Shown here: positions 8,188 through 16,830 of the stretch, one piece after another
Position numbering within the stretch: position 1 is the stretch's first letter
Layout: each line of letters starts with the position of its first letter
Assembly: GCA_000974665.1 (NCBI GenBank)
Contig: BBSY01000002.1
Span: 1,054,001 to 1,118,000, forward strand
DNA: 64,000 nucleotides
Source of the DNA: an alpha proteobacterium U9-1i
Lineage (GTDB): Bacteria; Pseudomonadota; Alphaproteobacteria; Caulobacterales; Aquidulcibacteraceae
Direction: 5' to 3'
The notes under the pieces: generated by a model
The model's database searches: none
Told to the model about the DNA's origin: nothing
The model's input: only the letters and a program-made list of their open reading frames with translations
Made by a program: the position numbers and the translations under genes

Positions 8188-8957
8188 GCGATGCGGAGGA
8201 CGATGCCGCCCGCATCATGCGCGTCGCGCGCACGCCGCGCCGCCGCAATCCGCCACGCCTCGCCGCCTGCTTTCGCAACATCGAGCAACACGACATCGCC
8301 GGCCCGCAAGGCAATGTCGCCGCCTGGCGGCTAGGCGAGGGGCCAGCCATTCTACTCGTGCACGGTTGGGAAGATGACCACACCGTCTGGACGCCGATGA
8401 TCGACGCGCTGCAAGCGCTCGGCTTCGCCATCGTCACACTCGACCTGCCCGCACACGGTTGGAGCGACGGCGACTTCGGCCTGCGCGGCGACTGCATCGA
8501 CGCGGTGAAAGCCGTCGCCGCTCAACTCGGCCCGATCGAAAGCGCCATCGGTCATTCCATGGGCGGCGGCATTTTAGGCCAAGCCATGCGCGAAGGCTTG
8601 CAGCTCGATCGCCTCGTCGTCATCGCCTCCGCATTCGGACGCGGCAGCCGTTGGCGCATCTTCGCCGAACGCGCCGGCATCGCCCCGGAAATCGCCGAAC
8701 GCGCGCGCGATCTCTACATCGCCGAAGTCGGCGAAGAGCGCGGCAGCGCCGACGTCGCCGAAATTCTAGCGTCGCTCAGCGCGAAAAAACTGCTTGTCCA
8801 TTCCTACGAAGACGAAGCCGTCCCCTACGCCCGCGCCCAAGCCGCAGCCGAAACCAGCAACGCGCCGTTACTGCTGTTTCCGCACCTCAAACACCGCGAA
8901 ACCGCGCAAGACCGCGACGTCGTCGCGCGCGTGCTGGAGTTTATGACCGGGGCGTAG
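8184..8957 (+). CDS. Alpha/beta-hydrolase family protein
   Basis: The 257-residue product shows an alpha/beta-hydrolase core: [13 protein letters not shown] (oxyanion region, about residue 57), [12 protein letters not shown], and the nucleophile elbow IGHSMGGG (about residue 123). A late acid ([11 protein letters not shown]) and a histidine (HLKHRE) complete the triad. The substrate cannot be told from sequence. It overlaps the mnmA stop by 4 bases (ATGA), so the two genes are probably co-transcribed, though no functional link is known. Confidence 0.85.
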   Translation: MSDAEDDAARIMRVARTPRRRNPPRLAACFRNIEQHDIAGPQGNVAAWRLGEGPAILLVHGWEDDHTVWTPMIDALQALGFAIVTLDLPAHGWSDGDFGLRGDCIDAVKAVAAQLGPIESAIGHSMGGGILGQAMREGLQLDRLVVIASAFGRGSRWRIFAERAGIAPEIAERARDLYIAEVGEERGSADVAEILASLSAKKLLVHSYEDEAVPYARAQAAAETSNAPLLLFPHLKHRETAQDRDVVARVLEFMTGA

Positions 8958-8967
8958 CGCTCTCCCG

Positions 8968-9037
8968 AGTGACACACACTCTCCAGACGCAACCGCAAGC
9001 CAAGCTATCGCAACGCCAAGAGAGTGTGTGTCACTCC
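8968..9037. repeat. REP-like hairpin, TGACACACAC family, copy 1
   Basis: Perfect 17-bp inverted arms (8968-8984 and 9021-9037, GAGTGACACACACTCTC and its complement) flank a 36-base loop. This is the same family as 9222-9300 and 10579-10645, which borders the RAYT gene. Confidence 0.8.
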
Positions 9038-9484
9038 TGTCCACGGATGCATTGCTGGTGATCGTACCGGAGGGCACGACGTTTGTCGTCGAAGCACAGG
9101 TGCTCAATCGCGATGCAGGCTTCGTACGCGAAGGCCAAGATGTCCGCGTGAAGTTAGAGGCGTTTCCGTTCACGCGCTACGGCGTGCTCGACGGACGTTT
9201 GGTGTTTCTCTCTCGCGACGCTTGCTTGGTGACACACACGCACTCAATGCAGCCGAGCATAGCGCGACTCGATTGCGCGTGCGTGTGTGTCACCAAGCAA
9301 CGGACTTGTGTTTCCCGCGCGAGTTGAACTGTCGCAGTTTTCGCTTAACGTCGGTGAGCGGGACGTGCCGATCAGTGCGGGGATGTCGGTGACTGCGGAA
9401 ATCAAAACCGGAAGACGGCGGATCATCGAGTATCTGCTCTCGCCTTTGCAGCGGCGTGTGGAAGAGGCGGGGAGAGAGCGGTGA
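9038..9484 (+). pseudogene. HlyD-family membrane fusion protein, C-terminal remnant, interrupted
   Basis: Two pieces in different frames resemble the C-terminus of type I secretion periplasmic adaptors. The first has LLVIVPEGTTFVVEAQVLNR, DAGFVREGQDVRVKLEAF and FTRYGVLDGRLVFLSRDA. The second has GLVFPARVELSQFSLNVG and PISAGMSVTAEIKTGRRRIIEYLLSPL. The hairpin repeat at 9222-9300 lies exactly between them and replaces roughly ten codons. The N-terminal two thirds and the partner ABC exporter are absent, and another repeat bounds the left edge. The fragment is a dead relic. Confidence 0.8.
9222..9300. repeat. REP-like hairpin, TGACACACAC family, copy 2
   Basis: Perfect 22-bp arms at 9222-9243 and 9279-9300 (core GGTGACACACACGCAC) flank a 35-base loop. 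The element interrupts the HlyD remnant. Confidence 0.85.
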
Positions 9485-9530
9485 TGTCCATTGTTCGCGG
9501 GTGATATTGCTTTGGGCGATGAGGATTAGG

Positions 9531-9862
9531 ATGTTTGTAGCGACGAAAGCACCTTTTCGGGTCGCCGACGATGACCTTGGGTGGGAACTGTCCGCTCAGC
9601 CGGCAATGGACACGGTTTTTTTCGGCTGAGCCACATTGATGGCGATGCCATCGTTTTCAACGGCCAGAACATTCCGTTGGCAGTCGATACTGAGCGCGAA
9701 TTTAGAACTGAATGGAAGATATCGTCGGTGGGCTACAAGCCCTCAGATCGCGCGGTGCGTCTGACGACGACACAGCAGAAGGACTTAATTCGGGAAGCAA
9801 TGTCCGCCTACGGTTTTTTCTGGGGCGAGGACGCAGGTCCGGCACTTCTTCATTTCGTTTGA
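9531..9862 (+). pseudogene. Small hypothetical gene, probably frameshifted
   Basis: An ATG at 9531 opens a frame (FVATKAPFRVADDDLGWELS, AQPAMDTVFFG) that stops near 9629. A second frame takes over at the run of seven T (9616-9622) and continues with LSHIDGDAIVFNGQNIPLAV to ALLHFV at 9862. Together they give one plausible protein of about 110 residues with a single-base indel in the T-run. I do not recognise the family. It could also be a sequencing error at the homopolymer. Confidence 0.4.
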
Positions 9863-9864
9863 GC

Positions 9865-9894
9865 GAGCGGAAAGGGTGAGAGCGGAAAGGGTGA
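9865..9894 (+). repeat. Tandem 15-base repeat upstream of the RAYT gene
   Basis: GAGCGGAAAGGGTGA occurs twice head to tail (9865-9879 and 9880-9894). The second copy runs into GTGACATACAC, a degenerate version of the hairpin-repeat arm. It may be a transposase recognition or regulatory site. Confidence 0.5.
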
Positions 9895-9960
9895 CATACA
9901 CTTTTCTATCGTTTACAGGACGGAACAAAGCGTGTACATTGCGCGTGGGAGGGTTCGGCA

Positions 9961-10611
9961 ATGCCACGTGCGTCTCGCATTGTTGCACCGCATACGCCGC
10001 ATCACGTCACGCAGCGCGGCAATCGCCGGCAGCAGACGTTCTTCAGCGACGCGGATTATCTTCGCTATCTGCAACTCGCGGCCGAATGGTGCTCGAAAGC
10101 GGGCGTCGAGTGCTGGGGCTACTGCCTAATGCCCAATCACGTCCACCTCATCCTCACGCCAAAAACCGAAGCCGGCTTGCGCTCTGCACTCGCGCCGCTG
10201 CATTGGCGCTACACGTTTGAGGTCAACAAGCGCGAGCGTTGGACCGGCTATTTGTGGCAGGGCCGCTTCGCGTCCTATCCGATGGATGATGCGTATTTCG
10301 TCGAAGCGAGCCGCTATGTCGGCCTCAATCCGGTGCGCGCCGGACTCACCGCGCGGGCGGAGGATTGGCCATGGTCCAGCGTGCGGGCGCACTTGAATGC
10401 GAAAGACGATTGCCTCGTGCGCACGGCGCCGCTGCTTGAGCGTATGCGCGGCGATGTCACGCATTTCTTCCAAGCCGATGTGGCCGAGGAAGCAAAGCGA
10501 AAACTCCGCCGTGCCGCCTCGTCAGGCCGCCCGCTCGGCGGCGCCGAATGGTTGAAGGCGCTGCAACGTGCGCAACCAGGTGACACACACGCACACGCGA
10601 CGGCGAGTTAG
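9961..10611 (+). CDS. REP-associated tyrosine transposase (RAYT, Y1_Tnp/HUH family)
   Basis: The 216-residue protein begins PRASRIVAPHTPHHVTQRGN, typical of the family. It carries the HUH metal motif MPNHVHLIL (about residues 56-64), and a tyrosine in FVEASRYVGLNPVRAGL that is the expected nicking residue. RAYTs are single-copy domesticated relatives of IS200/IS605 transposases that bind and spread REP hairpins. Its last residues (GDTHAHATAS) are encoded by the left arm of the hairpin at 10579-10645, so the gene physically ends in its presumed substrate. Three related hairpins lie within 1.7 kb. Confidence 0.9.
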   Translation: MPRASRIVAPHTPHHVTQRGNRRQQTFFSDADYLRYLQLAAEWCSKAGVECWGYCLMPNHVHLILTPKTEAGLRSALAPLHWRYTFEVNKRERWTGYLWQGRFASYPMDDAYFVEASRYVGLNPVRAGLTARAEDWPWSSVRAHLNAKDDCLVRTAPLLERMRGDVTHFFQADVAEEAKRKLRRAASSGRPLGGAEWLKALQRAQPGDTHAHATAS

Positions 10612-10645
10612 TTCTGCAAGACGCGCGACGTGCGTGTGTGTCACC
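10579..10645. repeat. REP-like hairpin, TGACACACAC family, copy 3
   Basis: Arms 10579-10594 and 10630-10645 (GGTGACACACACGCAC) are perfect over 16 bp. The left arm overlaps the 3' end of the RAYT gene. The right arm contains the stop codon of the convergent MarR gene. Confidence 0.85.
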
Positions 10646-11105
10646 CAGGGAGTCGCGCCGTAGCGCCCATCAGCGCGTCCACCAGCTTCGGCGGCACGAT
10701 CTCCTCCGCCTCCGCTTGCGCCTGCGCCCACGCCGCGCCGGCGCGCTTCAATTTCTTGCGGCCCTCCGCCGACAGCTTCACGCGCCGCACACGCCGGTTA
10801 CGATCGTCGGCCGCCATCTCGAGCAACTTCAAATCCTCCAGCGGCCGCAATGTCCGCGTCAGCGTCGACGGGCTGAGCTCGAGCCGCGCCGCCAGCCGCG
10901 TCATTGTCATGTCCGGCTCCGCCGCCACGGACGCCATAATGCCGAACTGCGAAATGTTGAGCCCGCTCGCCGCCAGGCGCGCCTCATAAAGCGCCACCAG
11001 CCGCCGCGTCGCCAGGCGCATGTTCATGCACAGGCATTTCGGCATTGCCGCAGCGGCGAACGCCTGCAGCGGATCGGGCTTGGCGTTTGACTTCCGAATG
11101 CTCAT
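10641..11105 (-). CDS. MarR-family transcriptional regulator
   Basis: The 154-residue protein has a winged-helix MarR fold: FGIMASVAAEPDMTMTRLAARLELSPSTLTRTLRPLEDLKLLE carries the recognition helix and DDRNRRVRRVKLSAEGRKKL the wing. It is divergent from a thioesterase-thiolase operon, and two TTGTA-N2-TACAA sites lie between them. It most likely represses that operon and itself in response to a small ligand, perhaps a CoA or fatty/aromatic acid. The ATG at 11105 is preferred to the GTG at 11123. Its stop lies in a REP hairpin. Confidence 0.85.
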   Translation of the reverse strand: MSIRKSNAKPDPLQAFAAAAMPKCLCMNMRLATRRLVALYEARLAASGLNISQFGIMASVAAEPDMTMTRLAARLELSPSTLTRTLRPLEDLKLLEMAADDRNRRVRRVKLSAEGRKKLKRAGAAWAQAQAEAEEIVPPKLVDALMGATARLPG

Positions 11106-11132
11106 CTTGACTCTGTGCTGCACTGCATATAA

Positions 11133-11159
11133 TTGTACCTACAATACTTGTATATACAA
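11133..11159. promoter_or_regulatory. Twin palindromic operator of the MarR regulator
   Basis: TTGTACCTACAA (11133-11144) and TTGTATATACAA (11148-11159) are two TTGTA-N2-TACAA palindromes spaced 15 bases centre to centre, in the short divergent region. The second is a perfect 12-base palindrome, extendable to 14. They are the obvious binding sites for the adjacent MarR protein. Confidence 0.7.
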
Positions 11160-11173
11160 GGAGGGCAAGCGCG

Positions 11174-11653
11174 ATGCGCGATCATGTGGCCGTCGCCCGC
11201 GAGCTCACCAAACTCCCGGGCATCGAAGCGCTCCGCGCCATGATCGCCGGCCAGTTTCCGCCGCCCTCCATCTCCACCACGCTCGGCTTTCGGTTGAGCG
11301 AAGTGTCGGACGGTCGGGCGATCTTCCTGGGCGAACCGTCGGACCGGATTATGAACCCGCTCGGCATCGTCCACGGCGGCTGGGCGCTCACCTTGATCGA
11401 TAGCTGCACCGGCTGCGCCGCGCACACCACGCTGCCAGCGGGCGTTGGCTACACCAGCGTCGAGACGAAAGTGAATTTCGTCCGCGCCATCTCGCCCGAC
11501 ACCGGTCAAGTGCGCGCCGAGGGCCTCGTTGTTGCGCGCGGCCGCACCATTATCACCACCGAGGGCAAGCTCACCGATTCACGTGGGCGCCTGTTGGCGC
11601 ACGGCACCTCGACCATTATGGTGTTGCGCAACGAAGGAAAGGCATCAGCATGA
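11174..11653 (+). CDS. PaaI-type hotdog thioesterase
   Basis: The 159-residue product has the hotdog thioesterase signature NPLGIVHGGWALTLIDSCTGCAA (about residues 61-83), where the HGG precedes the central helix, and VETKVNFVRAISPDTGQV. These enzymes cleave acyl- or aryl-CoA thioesters in the cytosol. It is the first gene of a block with a thiolase (ATGA overlap) and a DUF2332 protein. It starts 15 bases after the MarR operator, so repressor binding would block transcription. Confidence 0.85.
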   Translation: MRDHVAVARELTKLPGIEALRAMIAGQFPPPSISTTLGFRLSEVSDGRAIFLGEPSDRIMNPLGIVHGGWALTLIDSCTGCAAHTTLPAGVGYTSVETKVNFVRAISPDTGQVRAEGLVVARGRTIITTEGKLTDSRGRLLAHGTSTIMVLRNEGKASA

Positions 11654-12810
11654 GCGAAGAGATTGTCATCGTCGGCATGGCACGCACCGCCATGGGCGGC
11701 CTGCAGGGCGATCTTGCGAATTACAGCGCGCCGGAGCTTGGCGCCGTGGCCGTAAAAGCCGCAATCGCTGAAGCCGGCACGAACGGCGCTGATCAGATTT
11801 ACATGGGCAACGTGCTGAGCGCAGGCCTCGGCCAAGCGCCCGCGCGCCAAGCCGCGTTGAAAGCCGGCCTCGCAAAAAGCACCGAAGCGGTCACGCTCAA
11901 CAAGATGTGCGGCTCTGGCCTGCAAGCCGTCGCCATGGCGCGCCAAGCTTTGCTCGCCAACGAAGCCAACGTCGTCATCGCCGGCGGCATGGAGAGCATG
12001 ACGAAAGCGCCGTTCCTGATGTCGACGCATCGCGGCGGGAAGAAATACGGCCACGACAAGATGTTCGACCACATGGCGCTGGACGGCCTGGAAGATGCTT
12101 ACGAAGGCCTCGCCATGGGCGTTTACGCCGATCAAACGGCGAAGGAATACCAATTCTCGCGCGAAGCGCAGGATTCCTACGCGCTCGAAACGTTACGCCG
12201 CGCGCAAAGCGCCACCGCCGAAGGCCGCTTCAAGCGCGAGATCGCCGCTATCGACGCGAAGACCGGCGCCATCGACACCGACGAACTGCCGCGCAAAGCG
12301 CGTCCGGACAAAATCCCCTCGCTCAAGCCCGCCTTCACGCAAGACGGCACCGTCACAGCCGCCAATGCGTCGGCGATTTCGGACGGCGCCGCAGCCCTCG
12401 TGCTGATGCGCCGCTCCGACGCGGAGAAGCAGGGCAAGACGATCATCGCCCGCATCGTCGCGCAAAGCTCGCACGCGCAAGAGCCGCAGAAATTCACCAC
12501 CGCGCCGGTGCCGGCAATCCAGAAAGCGCTCGCCCGCGCCAATTGGAAGGCGAGCGACGTCGATCTCTGGGAGATCAATGAAGCTTTCGCCATCGTGCCG
12601 ATGATCGCGATGAAGGATCTCAATATCAGCCACGACATCATCAACGTGAACGGCGGCGCCTGCGCGCTCGGTCACCCGATCGGCGCTTCCGGTGCGCGCG
12701 TGCTGGTCACGCTGCTCGCGGCGATGGAAGCGCGCAACGCCAAACGCGGCATGGCCTCGCTCTGCATCGGCGGCGGCGAAGGCATCGCGCTCGCGGTGGA
12801 ACGGGCGTGA
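11650..12810 (+). CDS. Acetyl-CoA acetyltransferase (thiolase)
   Basis: The 386-residue enzyme has the full thiolase set: NKMCGSGLQAV with the acyl-accepting cysteine (about residue 85), VIAGGMESM, NEAFA, NVNGGACALGHPIGASGAR with the catalytic histidine, and CIGGGEG with the second cysteine. It condenses two acetyl-CoA or cleaves 3-ketoacyl-CoA. Close similarity to biosynthetic AtoB/PhaA-type thiolases is suggested by the NKMCGSG and GHPIGASG forms. It overlaps the thioesterase by 4 bases and the next gene by 4 bases (GTGA). Confidence 0.93.
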   Translation: MSEEIVIVGMARTAMGGLQGDLANYSAPELGAVAVKAAIAEAGTNGADQIYMGNVLSAGLGQAPARQAALKAGLAKSTEAVTLNKMCGSGLQAVAMARQALLANEANVVIAGGMESMTKAPFLMSTHRGGKKYGHDKMFDHMALDGLEDAYEGLAMGVYADQTAKEYQFSREAQDSYALETLRRAQSATAEGRFKREIAAIDAKTGAIDTDELPRKARPDKIPSLKPAFTQDGTVTAANASAISDGAAALVLMRRSDAEKQGKTIIARIVAQSSHAQEPQKFTTAPVPAIQKALARANWKASDVDLWEINEAFAIVPMIAMKDLNISHDIINVNGGACALGHPIGASGARVLVTLLAAMEARNAKRGMASLCIGGGEGIALAVERA

Positions 12811-13862
12811 CCCTCGAACGCATCCTCGCTCACTTCCGTGAGCAGGGGATGTTCTGCACTGCGTACGGCTCGCCGTTTACCGGCGAGCTGCTGGCGTGCA
12901 TGGCGGACGACATCGAAGCCAAAGGGCCAACGCACGCGCTCGTCGGCCAATGGCCGACGAACCCGCGTGCCGATGCGCTCGCGCTGCGGCTCGCCGGCGC
13001 ATTGCACGACGCAGTGTTGACCAACCGCGATCCGCAGCTCGCATCGCTCTATCCCGCGCAGAATCCAACCTGGCGCATGGACGATGTCTGGCCCACCGCG
13101 CGCGCGTTTCTCGAACGCGAGCGTGCCTGGGTCGCGGATTTTATTCGCTCGCCGCCGCAAACCAATGAAACCCGCCGCGCCATCGCTTTGCTTGCGGGCT
13201 TTCTCACGTTCGCGAATGAATGGCGCGGGCCGATCGACACGCTCGAACTCGGCGCCAGCGCCGGCCTCAATCTGAATTGGGATCGCTTTTTCTATCGTAC
13301 CGCGCACTGGAGCTGGGGCGATGCGAGCCCGGTGACGATTGACACGGATTGGACTGGCGCAGCGCCGCCCAACGTGAAGCCAAACATTCGCCATCGCGCC
13401 GCCTGCGATCAGAACCCGCTCGACATTCGCGACGCCACGCAGCGTCTCAGGCTCAAATCCTATGTTTGGGCCGATCAGCCCGATCGCCTCGCGCGCTTCG
13501 ACGGCGCCGTCGAGCTCGCGATCGCCAACGACACGCGTGTAGATCGCGCCGACGCAGGCGTTTGGCTTACGCAGAAGCTCGCGTCACGCGCGCCAGACGC
13601 AGCGACTTTGATCTATCATTCGGTGTTCCTGCAATATCCGCCGCGCGAAACGCGCGAGCTTATCATCGACGCCATCCGCAACGCCGGCGCTGAAGCCAGC
13701 GCCGCGGCGCCAATCGCCTGGCTCCGGCTCGAACCGGAGCCGCTCACGGATGGCGTGATGGACAGCCCACGCTTCGTCGTCGATCTCCATGTCTGGCCTG
13801 GTGGCGCTCGCCGCGTGCTCGCGTTCACCGACGGCCACGTGCGTAGCGTGCGGGCCGACTAA
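12807..13862 (+). CDS. DUF2332 family protein
   Basis: The GTG at 12807 overlaps the thiolase stop. The 351-residue protein matches DUF2332 in length and pattern: LLAGFLTFANEWRGPIDTLELGASAGLNLNWDRF has a methyltransferase-like glycine-rich turn (LELGASAGLNL), and SVFLQYPPRETR follows later. The family has no assigned reaction. The glycine motif hints at a Rossmann-like fold, but I would not name an activity. Translational coupling to the thiolase suggests co-expression. Confidence 0.75.
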   Translation: MTLERILAHFREQGMFCTAYGSPFTGELLACMADDIEAKGPTHALVGQWPTNPRADALALRLAGALHDAVLTNRDPQLASLYPAQNPTWRMDDVWPTARAFLERERAWVADFIRSPPQTNETRRAIALLAGFLTFANEWRGPIDTLELGASAGLNLNWDRFFYRTAHWSWGDASPVTIDTDWTGAAPPNVKPNIRHRAACDQNPLDIRDATQRLRLKSYVWADQPDRLARFDGAVELAIANDTRVDRADAGVWLTQKLASRAPDAATLIYHSVFLQYPPRETRELIIDAIRNAGAEASAAAPIAWLRLEPEPLTDGVMDSPRFVVDLHVWPGGARRVLAFTDGHVRSVRAD

Positions 13863-13909
13863 GCCGTTGACATATTGAGGGCGCGTGGTGCACGCGCACA
13901 GCGGCGGCG

Positions 13910-15181
13910 CTAGCGCCGCGCCGAAAAATTGAACAACGCGTCCCACGCTGCGTCGAGCTTCAGCAAAGCTTCCCCCGGCGGGGTGGCGCTATACGCATCG
14001 CCATCACGCGTAACCAAGCCCAGGTGCTCAAGCTTTTCGAGCGCGTCTTGAATCTCGAAATCCACCTCTTGGCCGAGATGTTCGCGCAGAAATTCTTCGG
14101 CGAAATTGTCGATCTCGCCTTTAGCCAAAGCACGGCCCGCGCGCCGCAAGGTGCAGTACGCGAGATAAGCTTCCTTGGTGTCCTGCTCTTCGCCTTGGCC
14201 GATGACGAGATCGATTACGCCGGCATTGTTGGCGAGGTTGCGAAAGTACACGGTGTCGGCGAGGCGCTTTTGATAACGCAGCGTCGTTGCTTCCAACTTC
14301 ATGCGCTGGCGCATCACGAAGGCGCCCACCGCGACCAAGCCGCCCAGTGCGCCTACCGCGCGCGTCAGCCGTTCATTGTCGATCACCTGCCCAGCGGTGA
14401 AATACGCCGCCGCCACTGCGCCCAGCACCGTGAGCGCCGGCCACAAATTGAGCAGCACCGGCACACCGCCCGCCAAAGCAGGTGCGGCCAGGAACACCTG
14501 ATCGCGTCCGCGCATCGAAGGCTTGGCGCCCGGATGCAACGTCACCAATTCCGGCGCAGCGACATTGCGGAAATGCTTCACGAGCGCGGCGCCCGGGCGT
14601 ATGCCGCGCCGCATCTGCGCGAACGCGCCGCGATCGCTTTTCCCGATTTCGCCCGCCGCCTTGAAGCCCACCAACACGACCACATCGTTCATCACTTCGG
14701 CGTCGATAAGGCGCTTGCGCAACCCAAACCATTCCTTGAGCTCGATCGTCTCGTGGCGTTGCCCACGCGCGAAAAAGCGAATGCGCCGGATGCCGGAGAG
14801 AGACGCCTTGATCGAAAGGCCGGTGAGCTGCTTTGTCGTTTCGCGCGTCTGCACCGTCTCGGCTTCGATCTCACGAAAATTGGCGCGCTCCAATGCATCG
14901 GTGAATGCGGCCTCAAACAATGCGAATGCTTCAGGCGTCGAGTCGCGCCGAGCGGGCGGCGCATCCGGGTCGAGCGGATCGTAGAGGGACTTGAGCTGCT
15001 CAAGCTCTGTGTGCGCGCCGTGATGCAACAGCGCGCCCAGCAGGCGCAGCACTTCGTTCATCGTCGCCGCATCTGGGTCGGGACCCGCTTGGGTCGCGAT
15101 CGCCGCGGCCAGATCGGCCTTGCGGCCGGGGATGTAGCCATCGGACCGGGCGGGCGGCGCTACAATGATGTCATCGGTCAT
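13910..15181 (-). CDS. DUF3754 (TMEM143-like) membrane protein
   Basis: From ATG 15181 the protein has 423 residues. An N-terminal cytosolic part (IRRIRFFARGQRHETIELKE) matches DUF3754, the TMEM143-like family. Two membrane stretches follow around residues 240-290 (PVLLNLWPALTVLGAVAAAY and VGALGGLVAVGAFV). A C-terminal winged-helix-like region contains LEKLEHLGLVTRDGDAYSATPPGEALLKLD. The function is unknown. The frame extends upstream to 15484, but that part is Pro/Ala/Gly-rich and overlaps the divergent gene, so 15181 is preferred. Confidence 0.75.
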   Translation of the reverse strand: MTDDIIVAPPARSDGYIPGRKADLAAAIATQAGPDPDAATMNEVLRLLGALLHHGAHTELEQLKSLYDPLDPDAPPARRDSTPEAFALFEAAFTDALERANFREIEAETVQTRETTKQLTGLSIKASLSGIRRIRFFARGQRHETIELKEWFGLRKRLIDAEVMNDVVVLVGFKAAGEIGKSDRGAFAQMRRGIRPGAALVKHFRNVAAPELVTLHPGAKPSMRGRDQVFLAAPALAGGVPVLLNLWPALTVLGAVAAAYFTAGQVIDNERLTRAVGALGGLVAVGAFVMRQRMKLEATTLRYQKRLADTVYFRNLANNAGVIDLVIGQGEEQDTKEAYLAYCTLRRAGRALAKGEIDNFAEEFLREHLGQEVDFEIQDALEKLEHLGLVTRDGDAYSATPPGEALLKLDAAWDALFNFSARR

Positions 15182-15293
15182 GCCCCTTGCTAGCCCAGCA
15201 GACGGGCCGAGACCACGAGGGACAACCACGCGTGCGGCCCGCAGTTGCGCCCGCGCCCCAGCCGGGCCAGATACGACGTTCGGAGGCTGATGA

Positions 15294-16187
15294 ATGGGGA
15301 AAGCTTGGGGGCTCGCGCTGGCGTTGATGGCCGCGTGCTTGGCGGGGCCGTCGGGTGCGCAACCCGCCGCGCGTCCGCCGCAGCCGCAAGACCCGTTCAA
15401 CGGTCGCTTCGGCGTGTTCGAGATCGCCCCGCCGCCCGGCGAAGCAGCGCAATTGGCGATGCTGATGGGAGATTCACTCCGCAATTTGCAATCGCAGCGG
15501 CCGGGTCAGGTCGACACCTACCTGGTCGTCGCCTCGCTTTGGAATGATCCGGTGTTCGAGCGCGAAGCGTCTCAGGCCGAAGCAATCCTGCGCCAGCATT
15601 TCGCCGCCGACGGGCGCTCGATCCTGCTCAGCGCCGGCGGGCAAGGCGGGCGCCGCTATCCCGCGGCGACGCCGAACAACATCTCCGCGGCGTTAGGGCG
15701 CGTGGGGCAGATCATCGACCCGAACGAGGATTTGGTGGTGGTCTTCATCACCTCGCATGGTTCGCCCGATGGCGCCGTCGCGCTTCGCGAATCTGATCGG
15801 ATGGGCGCGGCGCTCCGCCCGGTGCACATGCGCGACGCGCTGGCGCAAGCCGGCATCCGCAATCGCGTCGTCATCGTTTCCGCATGTTTTTCGGGCGCTT
15901 TCATCGCGCCTTTGATGGACGAGCGCACCGTTGTGCTCACCGCTGCCGCGCCGGATCGCTCCTCGTTCGGCTGCCAGCCGGAGCGCGATTGGACCTATTT
16001 CGGCGACGCTTATTTCAATCAATCGCTCCGCAACGGCGGCACGCTGTTGACAGCGTTTGACCAAGCAAAATCTCTGGTCGATCGCTGGGAGCGCGAGCGC
16101 AACCTCACGCCGCCCTCGAACCCGCAAAAATATGTGGGCGCTCGCGCCGCCGAATTGCTGGCCGCCGCGGAACGTGCGTCCCGCTAG
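15294..16187 (+). CDS. C13-family (legumain-like) cysteine peptidase, secreted
   Basis: The 297-residue protein has a signal peptide (LALALMAACLAGPSGAQP, cleavage near residue 23). It has the C13/caspase-clan pattern: DLVVVFITSHGSPDGA with the catalytic histidine (about residue 155) and RVVIVSACFSGAFI with the catalytic cysteine (about residue 200). It is likely periplasmic or outer-membrane facing. Family members cleave after Asn/Asp or act as transamidases, but the substrate here is unknown. It ends in a 4-base overlap with the convergent Lrp gene. Confidence 0.88.
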   Translation: MGKAWGLALALMAACLAGPSGAQPAARPPQPQDPFNGRFGVFEIAPPPGEAAQLAMLMGDSLRNLQSQRPGQVDTYLVVASLWNDPVFEREASQAEAILRQHFAADGRSILLSAGGQGGRRYPAATPNNISAALGRVGQIIDPNEDLVVVFITSHGSPDGAVALRESDRMGAALRPVHMRDALAQAGIRNRVVIVSACFSGAFIAPLMDERTVVLTAAAPDRSSFGCQPERDWTYFGDAYFNQSLRNGGTLLTAFDQAKSLVDRWERERNLTPPSNPQKYVGARAAELLAAAERASR

Positions 16188-16702
16188 CTCGCGGCCTGAA
16201 GCCGATCCTGGATCAACACCAAAGGCGCCGCGGTTGTCCGCTTTGGTACGCGCATGACAATGCGAGATTGGACGTCTGACACCAGCCCCAGCGCCAGCAT
16301 CTTGTCACGCAGGAAATCGTCGTAAGCGTGCATGTCGCGGTTGACGATGCGGAGCATATAGTCGACCGCGCCCGTCACGGTGGCGCACTCGACCACTTCC
16401 GGCCAGCCGGCGATCGCGGTCTCGAACTTGTCGAGGTTCTCCCGCGTCGGCATCTGCAGCTTTACTGTGGCGAAGACCTCGAAGGTCAGGCCCAGCTTTT
16501 CGTGATCCAGCAGGGTCACTTGGCGAATAATCACTCCCGCCTTTTTGAGGCGTTCGATCCGCCGCCAGCACGGCGAGGACGAGAGGCCCACCCGGTCAGC
16601 GATCTCGGCGATTGAAAGCCCCGCGTTGTCTTGCACCAATTCCAGGATCTTGGCGTCGATGGCGTCGAGTTCCTCGGACAAAGTTTCCTCCCTTGCCGCC
16701 AA
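16184..16702 (-). CDS. Lrp/AsnC-family transcriptional regulator
   Basis: The 172-residue protein starts with the AsnC helix-turn-helix LDAIDAKILELVQDNAGLSI..LSSSPCWRRIERLKKAGVI. It continues with the RAM/ligand-binding domain (FATVKLQM, WPEVVECATVTGAVDYMLRI). Such regulators sense amino acids and control their metabolism. No amino-acid operon is adjacent, so the target is unclear. The gene is convergent with the C13 peptidase. Confidence 0.9.
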   Translation of the reverse strand: MAAREETLSEELDAIDAKILELVQDNAGLSIAEIADRVGLSSSPCWRRIERLKKAGVIIRQVTLLDHEKLGLTFEVFATVKLQMPTRENLDKFETAIAGWPEVVECATVTGAVDYMLRIVNRDMHAYDDFLRDKMLALGLVSDVQSRIVMRVPKRTTAAPLVLIQDRLQAAS

Positions 16703-16830
16703 AGGCGGTCAATTTGTCCTAACGCTGCGGCAGGAACCAAGGGAAATCAAGCGAACGGCGGCGGGCGCACGAAAAGGCGTTCCGGCCGGCAATCTGAGAG
16801 GGAGGTTGATCGCTCCAGGGCCAAAAACAA

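Noticed and set aside
7428-8957. Very long frame spanning mnmA and the hydrolase
   Set aside because: Its first half is an Arg/Pro-rich off-frame reading of mnmA; only the part from 8184 is the hydrolase.
14024-15193. Plus-strand frame across the DUF3754 gene
   Set aside because: Arg/His/Gln-rich shadow composition without motifs; the minus frame has family motifs and membrane helices.
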